DNA of 64,000 nt, taken from UBA5078 sp033721235 (lineage in GTDB: Bacteria > Pseudomonadota > Gammaproteobacteria > Pseudomonadales > Pseudohongiellaceae). The DNA lies in contig JAWWAY010000003.1 in assembly GCA_033721235.1 (NCBI GenBank), positions 62,001-126,000 on the forward strand. Reading direction: 5' to 3'. The position numbers and the translations under genes are program-made. Within the stretch, counting starts at the first letter, position 1. Each line of letters opens with the position of its first letter. Shown in pieces: positions 41,459 through 50,410 of this stretch. The notes under the pieces are model-generated. The model saw nothing but the letters and a program-made list of their open reading frames with translations. It was not told where the DNA came from and did no database searches.

Positions 41459-41683
41459 ATGTTTGATAATTTGGCGTTTTCCAGCTTCAGCGAGTTCCTG
41501 CAAATGGGCAAATATACTGTTCATGTTTGGTCAGTTTATGCCATTTTTGCGGTCTTTATTTTTGTGAACCTATTCTTGCCGCGTCTAGAGCGTAAACGCT
41601 TTATTCTCGAGCAAAAAAGACGAGCATTGCGCGAAGCTCAAATCAACAGTGCGCGCGACAGTTCTTCGGGAGAGAACCTATGA
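41459..41683 (+). CDS. ccmD: Haem exporter protein CcmD
   Basis: This small single-span membrane protein of 74 residues stabilises CcmABC and helps release holo-CcmE. It shows FLQMGKYTVHVWSVYAIFAVFIFVN and the following basic segment (RLERKRFILEQKRRA). AGGAAAG precedes the ATG, and the stop overlaps ccmE by 4 nt. Confidence 0.93.
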   Translation: MFDNLAFSSFSEFLQMGKYTVHVWSVYAIFAVFIFVNLFLPRLERKRFILEQKRRALREAQINSARDSSSGENL

Positions 41684-42144
41684 AACCTCATCGTCGTAAG
41701 AAGTTGACGATTATCCTATTTATCGCCACGGGCTTAGGCGTGGCTATTGGCTTGTCTCTGTATGCCTTGAGCAATAGCGTGGATTTGTTTTTTACACCCA
41801 CTCAGGTTGCCGCGGGAGAAGTGGAAGCTGGACGCAGAATTCGCATAGGCGGAATGGTTAAAGAGGGAACTGTTGAGCGAGCTCAAGACTCACTCCACGT
41901 CGAATTTATTACGACAGACTATAATAACGATCTGTTAGTGCGTTATGACGGTATATTGCCGGATCTGTTCCGCGAGGGGCAGGGTGTGGTCGCCGAGGGT
42001 ATGGTGGTTGACGGCGTATTCACCGCTAGCAGGGTGCTGGCTAAACACGATGAAGACTATATGTCGGTTGAGGTGAAGGCAGCGATGGATGCAGCGGCTG
42101 CCGCCGGAACAAGCGCAATGCCAGGAGTTGCTAATGGTTCCTGA
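41680..42144 (+). CDS. ccmE: Periplasmic haem chaperone CcmE
   Basis: CcmE binds haem covalently at a His and passes it to the CcmFH ligase. The 154 residues have an N-terminal anchor (about 8-30), a beta-barrel domain (RRIRIGGMVKEGTV ... YDGILPDLFREGQGVVAEG) and the haem-binding His H123 in VLAKHDEDYM. The end overlaps the ccmF start. Confidence 0.96.
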   Translation: MKPHRRKKLTIILFIATGLGVAIGLSLYALSNSVDLFFTPTQVAAGEVEAGRRIRIGGMVKEGTVERAQDSLHVEFITTDYNNDLLVRYDGILPDLFREGQGVVAEGMVVDGVFTASRVLAKHDEDYMSVEVKAAMDAAAAAGTSAMPGVANGS

Positions 42145-44140
42145 GTTAGGTCAATTCGCGCTAATAATTACCTTCTGCCTTTGTGTCATCCTAGGCACAG
42201 TCCCATTGCTAGGCGCTACCGTTGGCAATAGGCTTTGGATCTCGCTAGCCAGACCTCTGACCGCCGGTGTATTCGTGTTCTTGAGTCTGTGTGTAATTGT
42301 CTTGGGCTATAGCTTCGTCACTGATGACTTCTCTGTTTCGTTTGTCGCCCAACACTCCAATACCGCGCTGCCACTCCAGTATAAATTCACGGCTATTTGG
42401 GGTGGGCACGAGGGGTCATTTCTTTTTTGGACCTGGATGTTAGGTCTCTGGATGCTGGCTGTCAGTATTTTTAGCAAGGCAATGCCAGACGATTTTGTGG
42501 CAAGAGTGCTTGCTATCATGGGGCTCATAGGGGCCGGTTATACTCTGTTTATGATCGCGACGTCGAACCCATTCGATAGGGTGCTTCCTTTGTCTCCGGC
42601 AGATGGGGCGGACCTAAACTCCGCGCTACAGGATTTTGCCTTTATTATTCATCCCCCATCGCTGTACATGGGTTACGTTGGTTTTTCCGTTGTATTTGCT
42701 TTTGCTATTGCTGCTTTGATGAGCGGACGCTTAGACGCGGCGTGGGCACGTTGGTCTCGTCCTTGGGCCAATGCCGCTTGGGCTATTCTCACCATCGGTA
42801 TTGCTTTAGGGTCTTGGTGGGCTTACTACGAACTGGGCTGGGGCGGCTGGTGGGCCTGGGACCCGGTGGAAAATCCTCCGATGATCAACTGGTTATTGGG
42901 TACCGCACTGATTCACTCATTGGCGGTAACCGAGAAGCGGGGCGTATTTAAGAGCTGGACCGTTTTATTGGCCATCATGGCTTTTGCGGCTAGCCTGCTG
43001 GGAACCTTTATTACTCGTTCAGGCTTGTTGACGTCGGTGCACGCATTCGCCTCTGATCCGACGCGAGGCGTGTATATTCTGGGTTTCCTCGGATTTATTA
43101 TTGGCGGTTCGCTTCTGCTGTTTGCTTTGCGTGCCCCCCTAATGAAAAGTGAGTTTGGCTTTTCTGCTATATCGCGTGAGGTTTTCCTATTAGCTAATAA
43201 TATTATTCTAGTGGTGGCGAGCGCCGCGATACTATTGGGTACCCTATACCCGATGGTTTACCAAGCGGTGACAGGGGGCGACTTGCTATCGGTGGGGCCT
43301 CCCTATTTCAATACTATTTTTGTGCCTCTCATGAGCATTTTGGTGATCTTCCTAGTGATGGGTTCCATTAGTCGCTGGAAGAAAACCTCTGTCGCTCACT
43401 TGCGTAAACAGCTGACAATGGTCGCCGCTCTAAGCGTCGCTCTTGGTGTGCTTATTCCACTAGCGGTAACGTTGGAATTCTCCTTCGGTGCAAGTATTGC
43501 TACTGCCCTAGGCCTTTGGGTCATACTGGGTGTACTGCAAGATATCCGAATCAAAATCGCCAATAAAGCTAGCGTCGCGCAAGGGCTTAAATCTTTAGCG
43601 CTGAGCTATTGGGGAATGCAGATTGCTCATTTCGGTTTTGCGGTTATTTTATTGGGGGCATCGCTAACCAGTATTTATAGTAGTGAAAAGAGTGTTCTGC
43701 TTTCCGCAGGCGAGACTGTCTCGCTAGGCAACTACGAGTTTCTATTTGAGGGCACAGAGCCTATTCGCGGGGCCAACTATATTGGCGATAGAGCAGGGTT
43801 CCAAGTGTTTAAAGATGGCAGTTACCTCGAAGACTTACACCCTGAGAAGCGGCTATATACCGCAAGCGGTAGCCCCTCTACAGAGATGGGTATCGACTCG
43901 GGCTTCTGGCGCGATCTCTTTATTACCCTAGGTGAGCGCAGAGATTCCGGCGCTTGGTCCATGACAGTTTATATAAAGCCCTTTGTGCGCTGGGTGTGGC
44001 TAGGCGCTATTTTGATGGCGCTAGGTGCTGTAGTAGCGGTCACCGATAAGCGTTATCGTAAGATGACAGTGAAATCGACAAGTAAGCCTAAGCAAGCCGA
44101 TGGGGCAGACGCTTCCGGCTTGGAAACGGCGACTCGATAG
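42134..44140 (+). CDS. ccmF: Cytochrome c haem lyase subunit CcmF
   Basis: CcmF is the large membrane core of the haem ligation complex. The 668 residues have more than a dozen helices, the WWD motif (YYELGWGGWWAWDPVENPP) and the conserved His around it (GGHEGSFLFW, IIHPPSLYMGY, LIHSLAVTEKR). The start is ATG 42134 with AGGAG ahead, inside the end of ccmE in another frame. Confidence 0.97.
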   Translation: MVPELGQFALIITFCLCVILGTVPLLGATVGNRLWISLARPLTAGVFVFLSLCVIVLGYSFVTDDFSVSFVAQHSNTALPLQYKFTAIWGGHEGSFLFWTWMLGLWMLAVSIFSKAMPDDFVARVLAIMGLIGAGYTLFMIATSNPFDRVLPLSPADGADLNSALQDFAFIIHPPSLYMGYVGFSVVFAFAIAALMSGRLDAAWARWSRPWANAAWAILTIGIALGSWWAYYELGWGGWWAWDPVENPPMINWLLGTALIHSLAVTEKRGVFKSWTVLLAIMAFAASLLGTFITRSGLLTSVHAFASDPTRGVYILGFLGFIIGGSLLLFALRAPLMKSEFGFSAISREVFLLANNIILVVASAAILLGTLYPMVYQAVTGGDLLSVGPPYFNTIFVPLMSILVIFLVMGSISRWKKTSVAHLRKQLTMVAALSVALGVLIPLAVTLEFSFGASIATALGLWVILGVLQDIRIKIANKASVAQGLKSLALSYWGMQIAHFGFAVILLGASLTSIYSSEKSVLLSAGETVSLGNYEFLFEGTEPIRGANYIGDRAGFQVFKDGSYLEDLHPEKRLYTASGSPSTEMGIDSGFWRDLFITLGERRDSGAWSMTVYIKPFVRWVWLGAILMALGAVVAVTDKRYRKMTVKSTSKPKQADGADASGLETATR

Positions 44141-44170
44141 ATAATTGGCGAATAGAGTAGAGGTTTTTAT

Positions 44171-44707
44171 ATGGCTCGGTTGAAATTATTTTTGCCTGTT
44201 TTTGTATTCTTCGCTCTAGCAATTATGCTATGGCGTGGTTTATATCTTGATCCGCGTACATTGCCGTCGGTGCTGATTGATAAACCTTTGCCTGAGTTTG
44301 AACTCAAGACGGTTGAACTCGGCGATACATTGGTAGGCAAGGCGGACTTGCCAGACGAGCCTTTTCTGTTGAACGTTTGGGGCAGCTACTGTCTGCCCTG
44401 TCTGCAAGAAAACCCTATCTTAATGGAAGCCGCCGAGAAGGATATCGTTCCTATCGTTGGGGTAAATTACAAAGATAAGCTCAATCTTGCACAGATGTGG
44501 TTAGAGGATAACGGTAGTCCTTTTGAGTTTAGTGTCTTAGATGAAGATGGACGCTTAGGTATCAATCTTGGCGTGTACGGCGCACCTGAAACTTTCTTAG
44601 TCGATGGCAACGGCACTATACGTTATAAACATATTGGTGTTATCGATTACAAAGCTTGGGAAGAAGAAATTATGCCGGCTATCGCAGCTGTTAAAGCGGA
44701 ACAATGA
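44171..44707 (+). CDS. ccmG: Thiol:disulfide interchange protein CcmG/DsbE
   Basis: This membrane-anchored thioredoxin-fold protein reduces the CXXCH of apocytochrome c. The 178 residues have an N-terminal anchor (about 5-22), the active site C74-L-P-C77 (NVWGSYCLPCLQENP; many CcmG have WASWC here) and the cis-Pro region GVYGAPETFLVDGNG. The stop overlaps ccmH by 4 nt. Confidence 0.95.
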   Translation: MARLKLFLPVFVFFALAIMLWRGLYLDPRTLPSVLIDKPLPEFELKTVELGDTLVGKADLPDEPFLLNVWGSYCLPCLQENPILMEAAEKDIVPIVGVNYKDKLNLAQMWLEDNGSPFEFSVLDEDGRLGINLGVYGAPETFLVDGNGTIRYKHIGVIDYKAWEEEIMPAIAAVKAEQ

Positions 44708-45207
44708 TGTTAAATCGATCTGCTAATTATTTTCAAATACGTTTGCTCTTGAGTGTTTTAGCTCTTGTCGTGTTCAGTTGCTTTTCCATTGCGGCATTAG
44801 CTGCGGTCGATACCTTCGAGTTCGAGAATGAAGAGCAACAACAGCGATTTCGGCATCTATCTAATGAATTTCGTTGCCCCATGTGTCAGAACACTAGCCT
44901 AACCGGTTCCAGCGGCGGCGTGGCGGAAGACTTGCGCCGCGAGATCTACTATATGATTGTAGATGGTAAAACTGACGCTGAGATCGAACAGTTTATGTTT
45001 GAGCGCTATGGGGACTTTATTTTTTATCGGCCACGTTTCATTTGGCAGACCTGGTTGCTTTGGTTGGGGCCACTATTCTTTCTGCTAGTCGGTGGCTGGC
45101 TTATTGCTGGCATTATTCGCAGAGCGAAATCGAGTGATCGCGTTGAGCCAAGTCTGAATGAAGAAGACCAAGAGCGTTTGCGAAAAATGCTCGATAAGGT
45201 CGAATAA
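44704..45207 (+). CDS. ccmH: Cytochrome c biogenesis protein CcmH
   Basis: CcmH is a thiol oxidoreductase of the ligation complex. The 167 residues have a signal/anchor (about 12-34), the LRCxxC-type motif as FRCPMCQN (C58, C61) and a C-terminal transmembrane helix (about 108-128, WQTWLLWLGPLFFLLVGGWLIAG). Either of two adjacent ATGs (44704, 44707) may be used. Confidence 0.94.
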   Translation: MMLNRSANYFQIRLLLSVLALVVFSCFSIAALAAVDTFEFENEEQQQRFRHLSNEFRCPMCQNTSLTGSSGGVAEDLRREIYYMIVDGKTDAEIEQFMFERYGDFIFYRPRFIWQTWLLWLGPLFFLLVGGWLIAGIIRRAKSSDRVEPSLNEEDQERLRKMLDKVE

Positions 45208-45297
45208 TCATAATGACAAGGCCGTTTCTTTTCTTACTAAATTCTACGATTGGCAGAGAGTCTAAGCACTATTTGCTCATGAGTGCTGGGGGATAAA

Positions 45298-46539
45298 TTG
45301 TTCTGGTATTTTGCAATTGCATTACTTGCTTTGGCGGCATTATTCGTTGTTGTGCCGACTTGGCGTTTTCATCGCGACTCGGCAGACGATCGATCGCGCC
45401 GTGAACAAGCAAATCTACTTATCTTCAAAGAGCGTGTTGCCGAGCTTGAGCGAGAGCTGGAAGCTGGTCTACTGGAGAGCGAAAACTTTGATGCTTTAAA
45501 GGCAGAGCTTGAACGCAGCTTGCTAAGCGATGTGACTCAACAAGGTGAGTCTTCATCCAGTCAAAACTCGAGCGAAGCGGGTGTTAAGAAGTCGCGTCTA
45601 GTGCCAATAATCATGTTCCTTCTAGCGATACCCGTTAGCGTGCTGTTTTACCAGCAATGGGGTTTCAGTGACGAGCTAGAGCTCGCAGAGTTATTTGAGC
45701 GCACAAGCACTAACCAGGACCCAGAGGTCGCAAGAGAGCTTGTCTATAGTATCGGTGAGATTTTAGAACACGACCCTGAGAATGGTTGGGCTTTATATTT
45801 TTTAGGTCAAAATTTAATTACTTTGGGCGAATTTCCTCTAGCCTCTAGTGCTTTCGAGAGAGCGAGCCAATTCATCGAGCAGCCCCAAGATCAGGCCGTT
45901 GTCCTAGGGCAACATGCCTTCTTGGAATATATGCTCGCGGGTCAGGAGATCACCGAGAAGGTAGAAGAAGTCATCGACCGTATTCAGCGCCTAGAACCCA
46001 ATCAGGTGCTCGCGCTACAGATTTTGGGAATGGATGCAGAGAAGCAGCAAGACTATCAAAGCGCCATTACCTATTGGCGCAGAGTGCTGCAATTAACGCC
46101 GCAAGGTGATGATGCTAACGCTATCCGTGAGCGTATCTCGATCGCTCAGCAGGCTTTGGCGACCTCGAGTAATTCGCGTGATCGTGACGCCGCTGCGGGG
46201 CCGCGAATAGATGTGGAATTATCGATTGCCGAGGGCATTGACCTGCCTGCCGATACTCGAGTATTTGTGTCAGCACTAGAAGAGGGCGGCCGCGGGCAGC
46301 CCCTTGCAGCTCAAGTATTGACCTTGGGCGAGTTGCCTACCACTATTAGGCTGACAAACGCCGATGCGGTAGGGCCGTTTAATCTCTCATCGGCTGAAAT
46401 GGTATACGTAGTGGCCACTGCATCGTCCACGGGTACGGCGAATGTCAGTTCGGGTGATTATCAGACGCGAACTGAGGCGTTTGCTCACCTTAATACTCAT
46501 GCTATTTTACAGTTAGAGATTAAGGATCTGGTGCCTTAA
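45298..46539 (+). CDS. ccmI: Cytochrome c maturation chaperone CcmI with TPR repeats
   Basis: CcmI holds apocytochrome c for haem attachment. It has about 413 residues: N-terminal helix (FWYFAIALLALAALFVVVP), a cytoplasmic leucine-zipper-like loop (about 30-80), a second helix (about 103-120), TPR repeats (about 150-280) and a C-terminal beta domain (about 300-413). TTG 45298 with GGGGGA 4 nt ahead is the best start; GTG 45283 is also in frame. This completes ccmABCDEFGHI. Confidence 0.87.
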   Translation: MFWYFAIALLALAALFVVVPTWRFHRDSADDRSRREQANLLIFKERVAELERELEAGLLESENFDALKAELERSLLSDVTQQGESSSSQNSSEAGVKKSRLVPIIMFLLAIPVSVLFYQQWGFSDELELAELFERTSTNQDPEVARELVYSIGEILEHDPENGWALYFLGQNLITLGEFPLASSAFERASQFIEQPQDQAVVLGQHAFLEYMLAGQEITEKVEEVIDRIQRLEPNQVLALQILGMDAEKQQDYQSAITYWRRVLQLTPQGDDANAIRERISIAQQALATSSNSRDRDAAAGPRIDVELSIAEGIDLPADTRVFVSALEEGGRGQPLAAQVLTLGELPTTIRLTNADAVGPFNLSSAEMVYVVATASSTGTANVSSGDYQTRTEAFAHLNTHAILQLEIKDLVP

Positions 46540-46671
46540 ACGGCAGCAAGATAGGCAAGGCAGCCCTCTAGTGCTGTCGGCGTTAAGATGCATACTGAAG
46601 CTACAAGTACATAGGGCAGGAAAAGGCAAGAATCAGAATACAAAAATAAAAACATAATAGAGGGGACTGAT

Positions 46672-48303
46672 ATGCTTGGTAGTATGATGGATAAGCCGCT
46701 TAATATTGCGGATATTTTGGAGTATGCGGCGCAGTATCTGCCCGATGCAGAAATAATTACGCGTCAGGTTGAGGGCGGAATTCATCGATATGGCTACGCG
46801 GATTCTCTTGCCAGAACGAAGCAATTAGCCAACGCTCTGCAGGCTCTAGGGGTGCAACAAGGCGATAGAATCGGCACCTTGGCGTGGAATACTTATAGAC
46901 ACTTTGAAATCTATTACGCCGTCTCCGGTATGGGGGCTGTTACCCATACAATTAACCCTCGACTCTTTGCCGAACAAATCGTTTATATCATCAATCACGC
47001 CGAAGATACTTTTCTGTTTGTCGACTTGAGCTTTGTGCCAATTCTCGAGGCTATCAAGAACGAAATTCCTACCGTAAAAGGAATTGTCGTTATGAGCGAT
47101 GCGCAGCACATGCCAGAGCATTCTTTGCCCAATGTTCATTGTTACGAAGACCTAATCGCTGCCTATAATAGCGAGTTTCAGTGGCCAAGTTTTGACGAAA
47201 ATACAGCGGCCTGTTTGTGCTATACATCCGGTACTACGGGTAATCCCAAAGGGGTGATGTACTCTCATCGCTCCACGGTTCTGCATGCGCTTTCGGCCTG
47301 TCGCGGTTCGGCCTTGAACCTGGGCCCTATGTCTCGAGTGTTGCCCGTAGTCCCTATGTTTCACGTCTGTGCATGGGGCATTCCCTACTGTGCGCCAATA
47401 GCCGGTGCTACCATTATTTTCCCCGGTGCGGGAATGGATGGTGAGTCGCTATACGAGCTCATTGATCAAGAGAGCGCAACAGCGCTTCTGGGGGTGCCTA
47501 CTGTTTGGCTGGGCCTGCTAACGCACATAGAGTCCGTGGGCGGACATTTGGATAGCGTCGAGAACGTTGTGATTGGGGGTTCTGCTGCTCCTCGTTCCAT
47601 GATGGAGAAATTCCAAGATACCTATGATGTATTCCCTATTCACGCATGGGGTATGACAGAGCTTAGTCCTATGGGTAGCCTGTGCGCACAGACGCCCTTT
47701 TTAAAATCAGCGTCTAAAGACGAGCGCGCCAAGGTGCAGGCGAAGCAGGGGCGCCCAGTTTTTGGCGTAGAGATGAAGATTGTAGACGATGACGATAATG
47801 CCTTGCCCCACGATGGCGAGACTTACGGCAAATTAATGGTGCGAGGGCCTTGGGTAGCCAGTGCCTATTATAAGAACGAAGACGATTCTGCCTTCAGGGA
47901 TGGATGGTTCGATACCGGCGATGTCTCTACTATCGATGCCAATGGGTATATGCAGATTGTCGATCGTAGTAAGGATGTCATTAAATCTGGCGGCGAATGG
48001 ATTAGCTCCATAGAGCTAGAGAATGCGGCTGTGGGCTACGAGTGCGTAGCAGAGGCCTGCGTCGTTGGGGTTGCGCATCCTAAGTGGGATGAGAGGCCGT
48101 TATTGTTAATTGTTTGTAAAGCCGGTACACAGTGCACTAAAGACGATATAATCGACTATCTAAGTGATAAGGTAGCAAAATGGTGGTTACCAAATGATGT
48201 GGTGTTCGTAAACGAATTGCCCCATACGGCCACCGGTAAACTGTTGAAGTCTGAAGTGCGTAAACAGTATGAATCACATTATTTTACGTCACAGAGCGCT
48301 TAG
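46672..48303 (+). CDS. Fatty-acid/medium-chain acyl-CoA synthetase
   Basis: This AMP-forming ligase of 543 residues activates a carboxylic acid with CoA. It shows the P-loop CYTSGTTGNPKGVMYSHRS (about 183-201), the adenylate motif HAWGMTELSPMG (about 324-335), and the hinge/C-terminal motifs GWFDTGDVSTID, DRSKDVIKSGGEWISSIELE and the catalytic Lys region ATGKLLK. It resembles the AlkK/FadK-like family that accepts medium to long chains; the exact substrate is not readable. It stands between ccmI and moaA without close coupling (28 nt to moaA). Confidence 0.88.
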   Translation: MLGSMMDKPLNIADILEYAAQYLPDAEIITRQVEGGIHRYGYADSLARTKQLANALQALGVQQGDRIGTLAWNTYRHFEIYYAVSGMGAVTHTINPRLFAEQIVYIINHAEDTFLFVDLSFVPILEAIKNEIPTVKGIVVMSDAQHMPEHSLPNVHCYEDLIAAYNSEFQWPSFDENTAACLCYTSGTTGNPKGVMYSHRSTVLHALSACRGSALNLGPMSRVLPVVPMFHVCAWGIPYCAPIAGATIIFPGAGMDGESLYELIDQESATALLGVPTVWLGLLTHIESVGGHLDSVENVVIGGSAAPRSMMEKFQDTYDVFPIHAWGMTELSPMGSLCAQTPFLKSASKDERAKVQAKQGRPVFGVEMKIVDDDDNALPHDGETYGKLMVRGPWVASAYYKNEDDSAFRDGWFDTGDVSTIDANGYMQIVDRSKDVIKSGGEWISSIELENAAVGYECVAEACVVGVAHPKWDERPLLLIVCKAGTQCTKDDIIDYLSDKVAKWWLPNDVVFVNELPHTATGKLLKSEVRKQYESHYFTSQSA

Positions 48304-48330
48304 GCGTTTGGACGGTGGGAAAGAGCTTTA

Positions 48331-49347
48331 ATGAGTAGAACAGCGACAGTTGAAGATACCACAGAGTTGATCGATAAATTTGGTCGACGGGTAGACTATG
48401 TCCGGCTTTCTGTGACGGATCGATGCGATTTTCGCTGTGTGTATTGCATGACGGAAGACATGACATTCCTGCCGCGTGAGCAGGTGTTGTCATTAGAGGA
48501 GATTCATAAGATTGCGCAGGCATTTACCGAGCTTGGGGTCAGCAAAATCAGGCTAACCGGCGGCGAGCCAATGGTGCGCAATAATGTCATGTCTCTAGTG
48601 GAGAACCTGGGGCGATTACCTGGCTTAAAAGAATTACTGCTCACCACCAATGGTGCTCAGCTGGGCAAGTACGCGGCTCCACTGCGAGAGGCTGGTGTTA
48701 ACCGTATTAATATCAGTATTGATAGTCTCGACGCCGAAAGGTTTAGAAAGATCTCCCGAGTTGGGAAGTTGGAGAGTGTTCTTGCAGGTATCGATGCTGC
48801 AAAGGCCAACGGTTTTGAACGGATACGCCTAAATGCCGTCATCATGAAGGGGTATAATGACGATGAAGTATTGGATCTTACTCGTTATGCCGTAGAGCGG
48901 GATTTAGATATTGCCTTCATCGAGGAGATGCCACTAGGCAATGCCTCCGATCATGATCGCGAAAGCACCGTTTGCAGTAATGACTGGGTGCGCGAGCAGA
49001 TTCAAAGCCAGTACGAGTTAGTATCGAGTACCCAAAGCACTGCTGGCCCCTCGAAGTATTATCTCATTCCCGGCAAGAAGAGCCGTATAGGCTTTATCTC
49101 ACCCGTAAGCCATAATTTTTGCGCCGACTGTAATCGCGTTAGGGTGACAGTGGAAGGGCGCTTACTCTTGTGCCTAGGTAATGAACACTCTGTCGATTTG
49201 CGCGCCGTCCTGCGTAGCGAAGGCAGTACGATGGAGCTGCTTAAAGAGACTATTATTGCCGCTATGGATTTAAAACCAGAGCGTCACTATTTTTACGATA
49301 AAGAGCATATCCAGCCTGTGCGCCTGATGAATATGACCGGTGGTTAA
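48331..49347 (+). CDS. moaA: GTP 3',8-cyclase MoaA
   Basis: This radical SAM enzyme carries out the first step of molybdenum cofactor synthesis. The 338 residues have the SAM cluster C32-C36-C39 (RCDFRCVYCM), the second, substrate-binding cluster (FCADCNRVRVTVEGRLLLCLG) and the C-terminal Gly-Gly tail (MNMTGG) required for activity. moaB follows after 99 nt; moaC, moaD, moaE and moeA are not in the window. Confidence 0.97.
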   Translation: MSRTATVEDTTELIDKFGRRVDYVRLSVTDRCDFRCVYCMTEDMTFLPREQVLSLEEIHKIAQAFTELGVSKIRLTGGEPMVRNNVMSLVENLGRLPGLKELLLTTNGAQLGKYAAPLREAGVNRINISIDSLDAERFRKISRVGKLESVLAGIDAAKANGFERIRLNAVIMKGYNDDEVLDLTRYAVERDLDIAFIEEMPLGNASDHDRESTVCSNDWVREQIQSQYELVSSTQSTAGPSKYYLIPGKKSRIGFISPVSHNFCADCNRVRVTVEGRLLLCLGNEHSVDLRAVLRSEGSTMELLKETIIAAMDLKPERHYFYDKEHIQPVRLMNMTGG

Positions 49348-49446
49348 GCGCTTTTGCTCTCGTGAGACAATTTTAAATCCCTATTCTTAATTGATTCACG
49401 TCGGCTACGATTTCAGCTGGCGGTTTGCTTTGGAGCTTAAGTAAAA

Positions 49447-49971
49447 ATGAGTAAAGAGTCAGATGGTCAACAAGCGCAGTTTTCACCAGTGAGAACTGCT
49501 GTATTAACCGTTTCAGATACCCGTACCGAAGAAACCGACAAGTCGGGTAAGTTTCTAGTGGAATGCCTAGAGAGTGCAGGGCATCAACTATTGAATAAAC
49601 AAATAGTGAAAGACGATGTTTATCAGCTGCGCGCCGTGGTGTCCGCCTATATTGCCGATGAGCAGATTCAGGCAGTTTTAGTCACCGGTGGAACAGGCTT
49701 CACTCATAGGGATAACACGGTCGAGGCATTAACACCGCTTTTCGATAAGCATATAGAGGGCTTTGGAGAGGTGTTTAGGTATCTATCCCTGCAGGAAATT
49801 GGCAGTTCTACTGTGCAGTCTAGAGCCTTCGCCGGCCTAGCCAATGACACCATTGTGTTCTGTATGCCGGGCTCGCCAAATGCATGTCGTACAGCATGGG
49901 AAGGAATTATTGCTCAGCAACTCGATAGTCGACACAAGCCATGCAATTTTGTGGATAAATTAAAAGATTAG
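49447..49971 (+). CDS. moaB: Molybdopterin adenylyltransferase-like protein MoaB
   Basis: This molybdenum cofactor protein of the MogA/MoaB fold has 174 residues with TAVLTVSDTRTEETDKSG near the start, the nucleotide-binding LVTGGTGFTHRDNTVEAL and the GSPNACRTAW motif near the end. MoaB in E. coli has an unclear role, while related proteins adenylylate molybdopterin. A strong hairpin lies 20 nt after the stop. Confidence 0.94.
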   Translation: MSKESDGQQAQFSPVRTAVLTVSDTRTEETDKSGKFLVECLESAGHQLLNKQIVKDDVYQLRAVVSAYIADEQIQAVLVTGGTGFTHRDNTVEALTPLFDKHIEGFGEVFRYLSLQEIGSSTVQSRAFAGLANDTIVFCMPGSPNACRTAWEGIIAQQLDSRHKPCNFVDKLKD

Positions 49972-49990
49972 TAGGGTGTAGAAGAAGAGA

Positions 49991-50032
49991 ATCCCGGTAG
50001 GGGTGCACCTAGAATGGGTGATCTACCGGGAT
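49991..50032. terminator. Strong hairpin after moaB, possibly bidirectional terminator
   Basis: ATCCCGGTAG (49991-50000) pairs with CTACCGGGAT (50023-50032), and GGTGCACC forms an inner palindrome in the loop. On the minus strand the stem is followed by TCTCTTCTTCT, so it could end a minus-strand transcript carrying the small gene at 50123-50221 as well as moaB transcripts. Confidence 0.55.
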
Positions 50033-50046
50033 AATTGAGGTCGTTG

Positions 50047-50142
50047 ATGCTGTTGTTCGGTATTCTGCATAAGCTGTTACCTGGCTTGTTGGCTGTGGGC
50101 CTTCATCAAAGATTGATTAAGGCTACGAGGCTAACATTGTGA
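50047..50142 (+). CDS. Small hydrophobic-cationic peptide, 31 residues, hypothetical
   Basis: ATG 50047 with GAGG 6 nt ahead opens a 31-residue frame beginning MLLFGILHKLLPGLLAVGL and ending in a basic stretch with KATR. The first 18 residues are strongly hydrophobic with one Lys and one His; the C-terminal part carries Arg and Lys. That is the composition of a membrane-active peptide. It overlaps by 20 nt, tail to tail, with the small minus-strand frame. I recognise no family. It could be chance: the frame is short and rests on one weak ribosome site. Confidence 0.35.
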   Translation: MLLFGILHKLLPGLLAVGLHQRLIKATRLTL

Positions 50143-50221
50143 GTACTGGGACTGCTAGTGATGCTGCTACGACCGTTACCGATACTAGCACTGCACGAGC
50201 ATTAAAGATTACTTCACTCAT
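50123..50221 (-). CDS. Small single-span membrane peptide, 32 residues, hypothetical
   Basis: On the minus strand AAAGGAG lies 6 nt before an ATG at 50221. The frame runs 32 residues: MSEVIFNARAVL, then a continuous Val/Ala/Leu stretch to the C-terminus (VTVVAASLAVPVLTM). It would be a one-helix membrane peptide with the N-terminus charged. The ribosome site is the best in this interval. An open frame without an own ribosome site extends it upstream to 50305. I know of no matching family. It sits behind repeated GTGTTAC motifs and ahead of the hairpin at 49991-50032, giving it the shape of a complete small transcription unit. Confidence 0.5.
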   Translation of the reverse strand: MSEVIFNARAVLVSVTVVAASLAVPVLTMLAS

Positions 50222-50253
50222 TTCCATCTCCTTTTGATTGAGTTTTGGGTTCA

Positions 50254-50268
50254 CGTCATTAATTGACG
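50254..50268. promoter_or_regulatory. Inverted repeat in the 5' region of the small membrane peptide
   Basis: CGTCA-TTAAT-TGACG is a perfect 5-bp-arm inverted repeat 33 nt upstream of the minus-strand ATG at 50221. It may be an operator or an mRNA hairpin. Confidence 0.35.
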
Positions 50269-50277
50269 GAAAGAATA

Positions 50278-50380
50278 GTAACACATTTGAGGATAAAGGT
50301 AACACTTTTATTGCTCTTTTCGTAACATTTTGTGTGATCTACTTCCCAAATTGCGACGCCCACGATTGTTTCGGTAACAC
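50278..50380. promoter_or_regulatory. Four GTAACA(C) repeats in the 50.3 kb divergent promoter region
   Basis: GTAACAC occurs at 50278, 50299 and 50374, and GTAACAT at 50322. The first three starts are 21 and 23 bp apart, about two helical turns. The two nearest the minus-strand peptide coincide with its possible -10 (TACTAT) and -35 (TTACCT, 16-nt spacer). They look like repeated sites for one DNA-binding protein; which one is unknown. Confidence 0.4.
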
Positions 50381-50410
50381 AGTATTTTGATTTGAGGTGT
50401 GTCTTTTTAA

